From the NCBI GenBank assembly GCA_039105265.1, contig JAPFFF010000211.1, forward strand, positions 1 through 31,078: a stretch of DNA of 31,078 nt, read 5' to 3'. Position numbers and translations under genes: made by a program. Origin of the DNA: Tritrichomonas musculus (Eukaryota; Parabasalia; Tritrichomonadida; Tritrichomonadidae). The notes beneath the pieces are model-generated. The model worked only from the letters and a program-made list of their open reading frames with translations. It did not search any database and was not told the DNA's origin. Positions 1 through 7,373 of the stretch are shown here, piece after piece. Within the stretch, counting starts at the first letter, position 1. The number at the start of each line of letters is the position of its first letter.

Positions 1-568
1 TGGTGTATTCAAGATATCCAGAAGTGATTTAGATTTTGGTTTTGAATAGTATAGCTAGAAAAAAATTATTTATGATATGATGAAAATAAAACAAAAATGA
101 GCTCAAATGCTGTTTTTATTTTTGAAATGATTTCCTTTCAATCCTTAAGATGATTAATTATTATCAAAATATATATATTTTTGAATGGGATAACTAACAA
201 TCAGTTCCTAAGATTATTTTTTATTGATTTGTCTCTTTTTTACATTGAAATCAATTTTATTTTTCAAAAATTTATCATTATTCTTAATTCCAATAGAAAA
301 TACCTTATACAATCTTGGAATACATATTCAAAAAAAAAAAAGATTATGATACTTTATACAAAACCTCTATAAGCTTTTCTAATACTTATATAATAGAATA
401 GGTGAAGAGTATTGTTTCTTTTCCTTAAAACGTTTTTAAAAAAACTTATATACGTTAATAAAAAAATAAACAGATTTTTTTTCTAATGAAATTCATTTAT
501 GTCAAATGTGATTGTATTCAATTTTATATGAAATTGTACTCAAATCTTTGATATATTAATAGGCGTTA
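1..568. other. AT-rich intergenic region upstream of the first gene
   Basis: This stretch is strongly AT-rich with homopolymer runs and no convincing coding frame. The first 49 bases can be read on the plus strand as the last 15 codons and stop (TAG at 47-49) of a gene lying to the left, but so short an open run is not evidence by itself. A 63-codon frame at 181-372 opens with TTG, has a composition typical of noise and is not called. The 5' region of the gene starting at 569 must lie in the last 100-200 bases. I see no clear TCA-pyrimidine initiator there. Confidence 0.4.
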
Positions 569-1123
569 ATGAGTAATACACCAAATTCTCACCAAGATGA
601 TCAATTTGGTAGAGATAATGTTGAAACGCCAACATCGCATCAAAATGATCCAAAGCAAAATAGGCTCGATTCAAAAGCAGCAGAAGTCATTCGAGCTGTC
701 GGCGGATTTAACTATATACAAACTCAATACCAATTAGAACTCGCTAAAGTAATAAATGGAATTGAAAATGAAACAGACGGAAATACTGATGAAGCAAACG
801 AATATCATATTAATCCAATTTTACAAAATTTACTTCCCCAAATTTCAATTGTAGAAGGAAATGAAGCATGGAGAAAAGCATTTTGTCTTGTTGTTGCCTT
901 TATTAAACGGTATAAGATGAATTCAACTCTTGCTACAATGAAAATTGAATATGACAAGGTTCCTAAAACAACAGGCTATGCTAGATCAAAAGAAGTTGAT
1001 GCATCATTTAAATCTATTCTTGATTATGCTGATTCTGCCAAAGAGGTGACTATCAAAGACAAAATTAAGCAGTTTGTCAACGACGTTAATCAAGAATTCC
1101 CAGACACTCATCTTGATATTTAA
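569..1123 (+). CDS. Hypothetical protein with a possible LisH-like segment (184 aa)
   Basis: I do not recognise this family with certainty. The first 35 residues are polar and probably disordered. Residues 36-65 form a predicted helix with alternating Ala, Val, Ile and Leu, then comes an acidic Glu/Asn-rich linker (66-80). Residues 104-129 (start AFCLVVAFIKRYKMNSTLAT, ending in IEYD) resemble a LisH motif: a hydrophobic helix, a short turn, a Thr-Leu-Ala step and a closing Glu. LisH motifs mediate dimerisation and are common in centrosomal and ciliary proteins, but this match is by eye only. The C-terminus (145-184) is a charged helix. The ATG at 569 is the first in frame. The gene is convergent with the coiled-coil gene ending at 1546. 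No signal peptide or membrane segment is visible. Confidence 0.7.
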   Translation: MSNTPNSHQDDQFGRDNVETPTSHQNDPKQNRLDSKAAEVIRAVGGFNYIQTQYQLELAKVINGIENETDGNTDEANEYHINPILQNLLPQISIVEGNEAWRKAFCLVVAFIKRYKMNSTLATMKIEYDKVPKTTGYARSKEVDASFKSILDYADSAKEVTIKDKIKQFVNDVNQEFPDTHLDI

Positions 1124-1231
1124 TGATAAATATATTTTAAAGAATTATTATTATTGTAACTTCATCATTTTGTATTTAAACAATCTTTCTTTTTTAAAAT
1201 AAAAAAATAAAATGATTCAGGCTATGCAATT

Positions 1232-1255
1232 TATATTAAATACGTATTTAATATA
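1232..1255. repeat. Perfect 24-bp palindrome in convergent intergenic region
   Basis: The 24 bases centred on CG at 1243/1244 are exactly self-complementary, with the core TTAAATACGTATTTAA. It lies about 110 bp after the stop of the upstream plus-strand gene, between two convergent genes (intergenic 1124-1545). It could form a cruciform or act as a dimeric protein site or 3'-end signal. It is almost pure A/T apart from the central CG, so chance is possible. The rest of 1124-1545 holds nothing recognisable apart from the stem-loop at 1517. Confidence 0.5.
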
Positions 1256-1516
1256 TAGTGATGGCATTAAAATAAGTGTATGGTTAAAACAATTTTTTCA
1301 ATGCTATCAACAAATAGCTTTTATTAATAAATGAAATAAAATGAAATAGTAGTTATTTCAAATTAGCTCAGAAGTATATTATAATAGTTTGAGCAAAAAT
1401 ATCTTGAATGTTTTAAAACATATCAAACAAAAATTTAATATTTACAAAAACAAACAAAAACAGTGAATGTATAATTCACGAATTTGAATAGGTCAAAAAT
1501 GCAAAGCTAAAGTATT

Positions 1517-1537
1517 CGATGAAATTGCATTTCATCG
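1517..1537 (-). other. 9-bp perfect stem-loop just past the stop of the 1546-2562 gene
   Basis: CGATGAAAT and ATTTCATCG form a perfect 9-bp stem around a 3-base loop (TGC). On the minus strand it begins 8 bases after the TAA stop codon of the coiled-coil gene, so it would lie in that mRNA's 3' UTR or at its cleavage site. A role in 3'-end formation or stability is inference only. Confidence 0.4.
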
Positions 1538-1545
1538 GAACTTAG

Positions 1546-2562
1546 TTAATGAGGAGAATTTATTGGACTAATATGTCCATCTGGGTATACTAATTCTGAT
1601 GCTGTTCCTAGCCTCATTGAAGAACCATTATTATTACTCCTCAAATTAAATTGGTCATAATTTATCGTTGAATTATTAAAATTTGATTTGGGAATATACT
1701 TATTATTTAAAATTCGTGCTGGTTGAGATTGACGAAGATTTGTGGGATGTGAAGATAATGATGATTTACTAAAATTATCTTTAATTGTTAATGGAGGGTT
1801 GTTTTGATGTATGGGTGCAGTGATTGAGAGGGAGGATTGATAATCCCTTCGTAGTGAAAAACCTAAAGGAGGCGTCTGTACAGTAGAATGTGAAAAAGGA
1901 GATTCTGTTGGAACTTCAAAAGTTAAATGAGGTAAAGCAGCCAAAGGCGTTGTTTCAGAGAATTTAGTAATTTTTTTTGTCTCATTTTCATTTGTATTTT
2001 GGAATGGAATCACAAAAGGTTTCCTTGGAATAGGTTGTGTTTGATAATGTGTTTGTCTTGTTTGGTTTATGAAACGACTATTGTTATTATTATTCATTGT
2101 AGCATTATTACTAAAATTATTATCATTATTAGAATAATCTGGTTCAAATGATGATGAATCTTGAGTAAATTGTATTTTATTCGAATTAGAATTTGAATAA
2201 TAAGCTGCTTCCTGAGCAGCTTCCTTTTGTTTTTCGATTTCTCTAGCTCGTCTTTTTTCTTCAATTTGTTGGCGTAATGATTCAGCGAGCTTTTCTTGCT
2301 GTTTCCTTTTTCGTTCAATTTCAATACTTTGGTCCCCATAAAGACTCCCTAAATTTGACATAAATACACGATGTTGAGGATTATTTTTTTGATCTTCTAA
2401 TGCTTTTTTATGGAGAATTTGTTGACGAAGTTCTTCTGCGTATTCAGCTTGTCTTCTTCTTTTCAATTTTTCGATGTCGCCCGAATTATTTGGAATATCA
2501 CCAAAAGCATCACTATGAAATGGATCGTTTCTAACGATAATTATATCATTTCCATCATTCAT
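1546..2562 (-). CDS. Coiled-coil protein with two CSPP-style helical repeats (338 aa)
   Basis: Residues about 31-60 and 82-122 are strongly charged helices sharing the pattern YAEELRQQILHKKALE (41-56) and LAESLRQQIEEKRRAR (92-107), offset by 51 residues. Such Leu-x-x-Gln-Ile-x-x-Lys-Lys repeats are typical of microtubule or centrosome-associated coiled-coil proteins such as CSPP1 and CCDC66. That family placement is a tentative inference from style, not a domain match. The remainder (125-338) is low complexity, rich in Asn, Ser, Thr, Pro and Gln, and probably disordered. The ATG at 2562 is the first in frame and the stop is TAA. An AAACTTTTTC stretch lies about 45-60 bp upstream of the ATG, resembling repeats found in the MULE arms further right. 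No membrane segment or signal peptide is seen. Confidence 0.75.
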   Translation of the reverse strand: MNDGNDIIIVRNDPFHSDAFGDIPNNSGDIEKLKRRRQAEYAEELRQQILHKKALEDQKNNPQHRVFMSNLGSLYGDQSIEIERKRKQQEKLAESLRQQIEEKRRAREIEKQKEAAQEAAYYSNSNSNKIQFTQDSSSFEPDYSNNDNNFSNNATMNNNNNSRFINQTRQTHYQTQPIPRKPFVIPFQNTNENETKKITKFSETTPLAALPHLTFEVPTESPFSHSTVQTPPLGFSLRRDYQSSLSITAPIHQNNPPLTIKDNFSKSSLSSHPTNLRQSQPARILNNKYIPKSNFNNSTINYDQFNLRSNNNGSSMRLGTASELVYPDGHISPINSPH

Positions 2563-3317
2563 ATATAAAAATCTTAACAGAAAAATTTTACTCGTTATTT
2601 TATGAAAAAGAAAACTTTTTCTGAAGATATTGATTTCACTGCTATTTGTTGTAAGACATCTATTTGATTTGGGAATATGTCTGGCTTACTCCTTTGGATT
2701 TATAAATCTTCAATTTGGCCACCTAATAGGAATTATTCGAATAAGTGAATTAATTATCCTTATTTTGAGGGCAATCGTTTTCTACACTACTTTTTGAATG
2801 TTTTTTATATCCATTAGTATCTAATGAATAGAAAGAACCGCCATCCTAAGGTGAAATTTGACTTACTCTGTTAAGAAAATTAACCAAAAAAATCGTAATA
2901 TTTTACCTTAAAATTATAACTATTTACTTTTTTTGATATAAATTTGGGATCAACTAAAGGAAAGTTCTTTTCTGAAGAACCTTCAAAAAGTGGAAATCAT
3001 TTAGAAAAAATAATCTAAATAAAAAAACTGAAAAAACAAATTTTTTAATATTTTTACATAATTTTTACCGAGACTACATACCGCCTAGCTGGCGTCGAGC
3101 GAGGCTGAGCGAAGCGAAGCCGAGTCGAGACACCGCGGCTGGCGGTAAGAATCGGTAAAATTAAAATAATAACAAAATCAAAAATTAAAAATTATAATAA
3201 TAACAAAAATAATTTTTAAATTTACTATTTTGAATTTTGTTCAAAGATATTAACAAATTAATTGCAAACACTAAGTGAAATAAAACTTTTTTGAATGAAG
3301 ATAGTGGATGAGAAATT
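2563..3317. other. Intergenic region, upstream of the coiled-coil gene, start of the transposon island
   Basis: There is no convincing coding frame over 755 bp. The first 60-100 bases are the 5' flank of the minus-strand coiled-coil gene. The sequence is AT-rich except for the GC-rich hairpin at 3063-3160, listed separately. The last 60 bases contain an A/T-rich ACTTTTTTGAA block about 25 bp before the start of the transposase relic. This matches the ACTTTTTGA-type motif recurring in the transposon ends of this window. Confidence 0.4.
3063..3160. repeat. GC-rich nested hairpin (98 bp), MITE-like or structured insertion
   Basis: Outer arms TTTTACCGA (3063-3071) and TCGGTAAAA (3152-3160) are perfectly complementary. 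Inside them TACCGCC (3079-3085) pairs with GGCGGTA (3141-3147), and AGC/GCT continues the inner stem. The centre (about 3093-3128) is a GAGCGAAGCGAAGCC-type GC-rich run that is itself partly self-complementary. In a region otherwise about three-quarters A/T, this 75-bp GC-rich core stands out sharply. It has no tRNA cloverleaf and no coding frame of note. It may be a small non-autonomous element, a transposon end or a structured RNA gene. I cannot decide which. Confidence 0.55.
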
Positions 3318-4864
3318 ATGATCACATCACTTTTAATGGAACTTGTTGACCAGAAAGACTTTAGTGAAGACCAAAAATGGATGATTCATTTAAGGACAGA
3401 AGAGAAAATGACTTACAGATCTTAATAACAGGTAGCTTGGTCCATTGCTCACAAAGACACAGAAGACGAATTCATTTCGCCATCAGCTATTAAGACTTGT
3501 TTTAAAAGGTCCGCATTAGCACTATTCTGGGAAAAAGGACGAACATACGGAAATGAGCCATTCTTGTCACAGCCAGATATTGATATTTTGCATGAGTACA
3601 TATCAGAGCAAAGTAGTGGAGGCGATCCTCTTGATCCAACTGATCTTATTTCACAAGCTTTAAGTATTAGACGTGAAAGACAAAGCTCTGCATAAAGATT
3701 TCTAAATGCAATTAATTGTTCTAACATCTCTGATGAATTACGAGAAGAAGAAATAGATGAGCCAGGAAAAGTTGTTGACAACGATAGGTATTATTCCTGT
3801 ACACCTCAAATATTAAACTCTTACTTTAACATAGCTAAACCTCTTCTTGAAACTACCCATCCTGCATTGATCTTCGGGGCAGACGAAATTGGATTAGATC
3901 CTAAAATCAAAAAGAAGTATGTGGTACCAAGTAATGTGAAAGAATTCCTTGTGAAAAATCAAACTAAAATACCTCACTTAAGTGCGATGTTATCACACAA
4001 TTGCATAGGAGAAGCTCTTCCACCTTTTGTAATTATTCCAGATCTGGAGAATTGCCCACATGAAGTTTAGACATACATAAACACAGGTCAGATATGGGCG
4101 GTTTCTTCCAGTATCGGCTGGTAGACCAAAAATACATTTCTGGTTTGGACCATTAACTTCATCAATTGGATTTCATGCTACAGATTAAAATTAGATGAGG
4201 AGATTAGGTATAATGATGCTCTTCTCATTCTTGACGGCCATAACTCCCGTGAAAATCCTTTGGCCATTTATCTATTGAAATTATTCAATATTAATGTATT
4301 AATTTTACCCACGCATACAACACATCTTTTGCAAATGATTGATGTGGTTTTAGCCAGAAAATTTAAAAAAAGATTCAGTAAAAAATTTAGTAAGAAGTTA
4401 ACCAACCAATGTTTATTAAATAATAATTCAATTGCTAGTGCAATTCGACAATGCGTGATCAGTTCATTAGTAAATGCATGGTCAGAAACATGCACAGTTG
4501 AAGATTGCTTGACTGCTGCCAGAGTTACAAGTACATATCCTTTCGAACCAAATGATGTTCTTACAAGCACTTTTGTTCATGTATTAAACGAGGAAGAAGT
4601 AGAAGTTATGAAAAAAAAAAAAAAAAAAAATGTAAGAATAATAGAATAAATATAAATGGAAAAATAATATCTGATATAAATTTCCTTAATCAATTAAATC
4701 AATCAGTATTTAAAAAAGAATCCTTTAGGCATATTTGCGTGTATCATGAAATAAAACACATTGATCTTTGCAATAATTTGAAGTCAGGCTCATATAATGA
4801 TGTTAATATATTTTCGAAATTTTATTATTTCGTACCAAAAAATTCACCACCTGTATTTTTTTGA
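3318..4864 (+). pseudogene. Decayed DDE_1 (pogo-type) DNA-transposon transposase
   Basis: One reading frame can be followed from the ATG at 3318, and it reads like a trichomonad DDE superfamily transposase. Visible are the catalytic blocks IFGADEIGLD (around 3876-3900), ALLILDGHNS (around 4218-4250) and THTTHLLQMID (around 4311-4343). The frame carries in-frame stops: TAA TAA at 3423-3428, TAA at 3693-3695, TAG at 4068-4070 and TAG near 4122. There is no frameshift until a run of 20 A's at 4611-4630. After that the protein resumes in another frame and ends at TGA 4862-4864 (final residues SPPVFF). No clear terminal inverted repeats were found. All internal stops are TAA/TAG and all are one C-to-T change from a Gln codon, although for the first pair and the last one other ancestral codons are equally possible. 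It is unlike the intact pogo gene at 17306 in sequence. Confidence 0.8.
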
Positions 4865-5338
4865 TATATTTGCGACGTACAAGTTCTTAATCTTCCAATT
4901 TTTTTGCCATATTGAATAGTTTTGACAATCCTTATAAGATATGCTTTGCACATATTCACAGCTTTGACCACAAATAAATGAAAAAATTTGATAGCTTATA
5001 AATATTTTATTTGTTTATTGTTCTTCCTACCAAGCAGGAAGCAAAATGAAAAGATATTTTTTAGAAATAATAACTTAAAGTGCTTCCAAAAAAGATAATC
5101 CACCTCTTATAAAAAGTTTAACTTTTTGAAAACATTTCAATGAAAACTCGTTGTTAAGTGGATTTTCGTTTTTGAAACCACTTTAAATTTTATATTTGAA
5201 AAAGTTTAAATTTTGTCTTGTTTTTTTTTTTCATAAATTTTTTATTTCGAATGCTTATGTTGAAAAGTTTGATCCATTCTATTAAAAAGAAGAAAAATTT
5301 TTATTTATATTGACCTTGATACGTGTCTAATGAATTGA
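4865..5338. other. AT-rich spacer within the transposon island
   Basis: No gene is recognisable. The stretch contains several copies of an AACTTTTTGA/TCAAAAAGTT-like motif (around 5112-5130 and 5200-5215). It also holds a 24-base block (5118-5141) that recurs with one difference at 18990-19013, just outside the pogo element. An imperfect AAGTGG...CCACTT inverted repeat occurs near 5156-5186. Confidence 0.35.
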
Positions 5339-5827
5339 TACAGCTTTTATGAAAGGACGTTATGTATATATAATGAAGTTAATATAATTATTACTACTTG
5401 CAACACTGCTTCTAAGTGTTTAGGTGACTTAATAGAAAAATACTATATGAGAGAGCAACAACATGATTACTTTCTAGTGATTGATGAAGCATACTTACTG
5501 CTATAACATAATAGCTTAATTGAGATAACCAAAGAGTTCTATAAAGTGGCATTAATTAGTGCTACTGATGAAGATATTAAACACTTTGCTTGTTTTAGAG
5601 ATTACATAATCTTTAATCCATTACAGATATAGACTTATTTAGCAAGGGAAGCTCAGCGGCTGTAAGTGTTTAATGGAAAAGATCAATCAAATTGCCAAGA
5701 TAGATTTCTTTTTTATATAAACCAATCTGTAAAAGGCCATTACTTTAACGTGAAAAGAAGGAAATCATTAAAAAGTAAAGTAAAAAACTAACCAAGCGAT
5801 CTTTAGATAAAAATCATGTTACATTGA
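5339..5827 (+). pseudogene. Degraded helicase-like fragment (Walker B-like DEA motif)
   Basis: In one frame this region translates to plausible protein interrupted by several stops. It includes NIIITTCNTASKCLGDLIEK, then a hydrophobic strand ending in VIDEAYLL (a Walker B or motif II-like DEA), and about 25 residues later VALISATDED (a motif III-like SAT). This order resembles superfamily 1/2 helicases, but the Walker A region is not present here, so the fragment is incomplete. I cannot say whether it came from a host gene or from a large mobile element. Nothing else in the neighbourhood (no polymerase, integrase or capsid-like frame) helps decide. It lies between the decayed DDE transposase and the outer MULE. 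Confidence 0.45.
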
Positions 5828-6140
5828 TAATTGTGACTGCGAAAAAAAAAAATATGTAATCTACATAAATATGGTTCACCAATTTCTTGTTAATACCAGA
5901 TTTATGATTGTAATTTATGGGATGAATGATAATATTTATTTTTTTTTTAAGTAAAGAACCAAAATATATCAATTTGGGTGAACAAAATAGATAATTTTCA
6001 GATTTTTCTTGCTTGGTTTAGCTCCTTGCAATATGATCTAATTACAAAAGTATTAAATTTTATGAAGTATTGTATTATAAAATTTTGATACACGGTGTCT
6101 AGTTTATATAACCTTTTTTTTAATTTTAAATAAAATAAAT
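5828..6140. other. AT-rich spacer ending at the MULE target site
   Basis: Nothing recognisable is seen here. The last 8 bases (6133-6140, AAATAAAT) are the left copy of the target-site duplication of the outer MULE. Confidence 0.4.
6133..6140 (+). repeat. Left target-site duplication of outer MULE (AAATAAAT)
   Basis: The octamer AAATAAAT abuts the left terminus GGTTGAAAAT and is repeated exactly next to the right terminus. Since the flank is A/T-rich, part of the match could be chance. Position and length fit MULE insertion. Confidence 0.75.
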
Positions 6141-6433
6141 GGTTGAAAATCATTACTCTTGGAAAACGCGCCAGCTTTTTGAGAAGACTTATACAATTTT
6201 TTTTTGAAAAAACTTATATAAAAATTTGAATGAGAAAAGCAGATAACACTTTTTGAAATATAAGAATAACCGATTAAACTTTTTAAATAGTAAGATTTGT
6301 AAAATATACAAAAACAAAAAAAACCGCCTTTTATTTTATTTTTCTCGCCTATTGCCAAGTATAGCACTTGGTTTGTTAGCTGATTCAAGACAGCATTCTA
6401 TTGAGCTAATTTGGCTGTAATAGAAATGAGGCA

Positions 6434-7048
6434 GAAAGATCTTTGAACGTTGGAACTTATTTGCGCGAAAGATCTTTGAACGTTGGAACTTATTTACGCG
6501 AAAGATCTTTGAACGTTGGAACTTATTTGCGCGAAAGATCTTTGAACGTTGGAACTTATTTGCGCGAAAGATCTTTGAACGTTGGAACTTATTTACGCGA
6601 AAGATCTTTGAACGTTGGAACTTATTTGCGCGAAAGATCTTTGAACGTTGGAACTTATTTACGCGAAAGATCTTTGAACGTTGGAACTTATTTGCGCGAA
6701 AGATCTTTGAACGTTGGAACTTATTTGCGCGAAAGATCTTTGAACGTTGGAACTTATTTACGCGAAAGATCTTTGAACGTTGGAACTTATTTACGCGAAA
6801 GATCTTTGAACGTTGGAACTTATTTGCGCGAAAGATCTTTGAACGTTGGAACTTATTTACGCGAAAGATCTTTGAACGTTGGAACTTATTTACGCGAAAG
6901 ATCTTTGAACGTTGGAACTTATTTGCGCGAAAGATCTTTGAACGTTGGAACTTATTTACGCGAAAGATCTTTGAACGTTGGAACTTATTTACGCGAAAGA
7001 TCTTTGAACATTGGAACTTATTTACGCGAAAGATCTTTGAACGTTGGA
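6434..7048 (+). repeat. 33-bp tandem array, left arm (18 units plus 21 bp)
   Basis: The unit is GAAAGATCTTTGAACGTTGG followed by AACTTATTT(G/A)CGC. Eighteen full units run from 6434 to 7027, then a 21-bp partial. Units differ almost only at one G/A position. From the terminus inward the order is G A G G A G A G G A A G A A G A A A, and the last full unit also has ACATTGG for ACGTTGG. Each unit contains the palindromes AAAGATCTTT and AACGTT. The 33-bp length keeps one frame open, but it has only a TTG to start from. Confidence 0.95.
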
Positions 7049-7166
7049 ATATTCACAGTTAATATTAGCTGAAAGTGTTCAAAGAACTATGATTGAATAT
7101 GATAGCCAAATATAAATGAATATATATAATAGCCAGCAAAACGATTAAATTAATTCAATTTATAAT

Positions 7167-7328
7167 AAAAAGTTGCAATTCCTAAACTTTTTCTATACCT
7201 ACTCTTTTATCAAAAAGTTGCAATTCCTAAACTTTTTCTATACCTACTCTTTTATCAAAAAGTTACAATTCCTAAACTTTTTCTATATATAAGTAAAAAA
7301 GTCGCAATTCCCAAACTTTTTCTGTATC
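7167..7328 (+). repeat. 45-bp sub-repeats upstream of the outer transposase gene
   Basis: Three copies begin at 7167, 7212 and 7257 with AAAAAGTTGCAATTCCTAAA followed by CTTTTTCTATA, and a fourth, diverged copy begins at 7296. The last lies about 45 bp before the transposase ATG at 7374, so these may serve as promoter elements. Their inverted copies in the right arm (15514-15676) do not face a gene of the outer element. Confidence 0.8.
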
Positions 7329-7373
7329 GAAAAATTTGAATATTATGTTTTTATTTATTTTTAAACGACAACA

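Larger units (their letters stand above)
6141..7328 (+). repeat. Left terminal inverted arm of outer MULE
   Basis: The arm consists of a unique 293-bp terminal part, the 33-bp tandem array (6434-7048), a 118-bp unique part and a run of 45-bp sub-repeats (7167-7328). The whole is present inverted at 15514-16635. I see no difference in the unique parts except one transition in the terminal motif (GGTT versus GGCT) and one near the inner end. Frames such as 6104-6388 inside it are mirrored in the other arm and are not genes. Confidence 0.9.

Noticed and set aside
181-372. 63-codon frame and an ACTAACAATCAG sequence near 186-197 resembling the trichomonad intron 3' motif ACTAACACACAG
   Set aside because: No matching GTATGT-type 5' splice site is present in the window upstream, the downstream frame has noise-like composition, and two positions differ from the motif. 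An intron starting left of the window cannot be excluded but is not supported.
3063-3160. tRNA or other known RNA gene
   Set aside because: No cloverleaf arms or B-box fit; only the nested hairpin is supported.
5339-5827. Polinton/Maverick origin for the helicase-like fragment
   Set aside because: No polymerase B, integrase, packaging ATPase or capsid-like frame is seen nearby, so the family cannot be named.
6104-6388. 94-codon minus-strand frame and its counterpart at 16388-16711
   Set aside because: Both fall in the unique terminal part of the outer MULE arms, and the mirrored counterpart differs only where the frame runs out of the element into flank.
6434-7048. Regular repeats suggesting a CRISPR array
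   Set aside because: The 33-bp units are directly tandem with no unique spacers, and the context is a eukaryotic transposon arm.
6443-7072. 209-codon open frame of repeated NVGTYLRERSL (and its mirror at 15770-16333)
   Set aside because: It opens only at TTG, lies wholly in the 33-bp array of the MULE arms, exists because 33 is a multiple of 3, and a second frame is also open. Treated as repeat DNA, not a gene.
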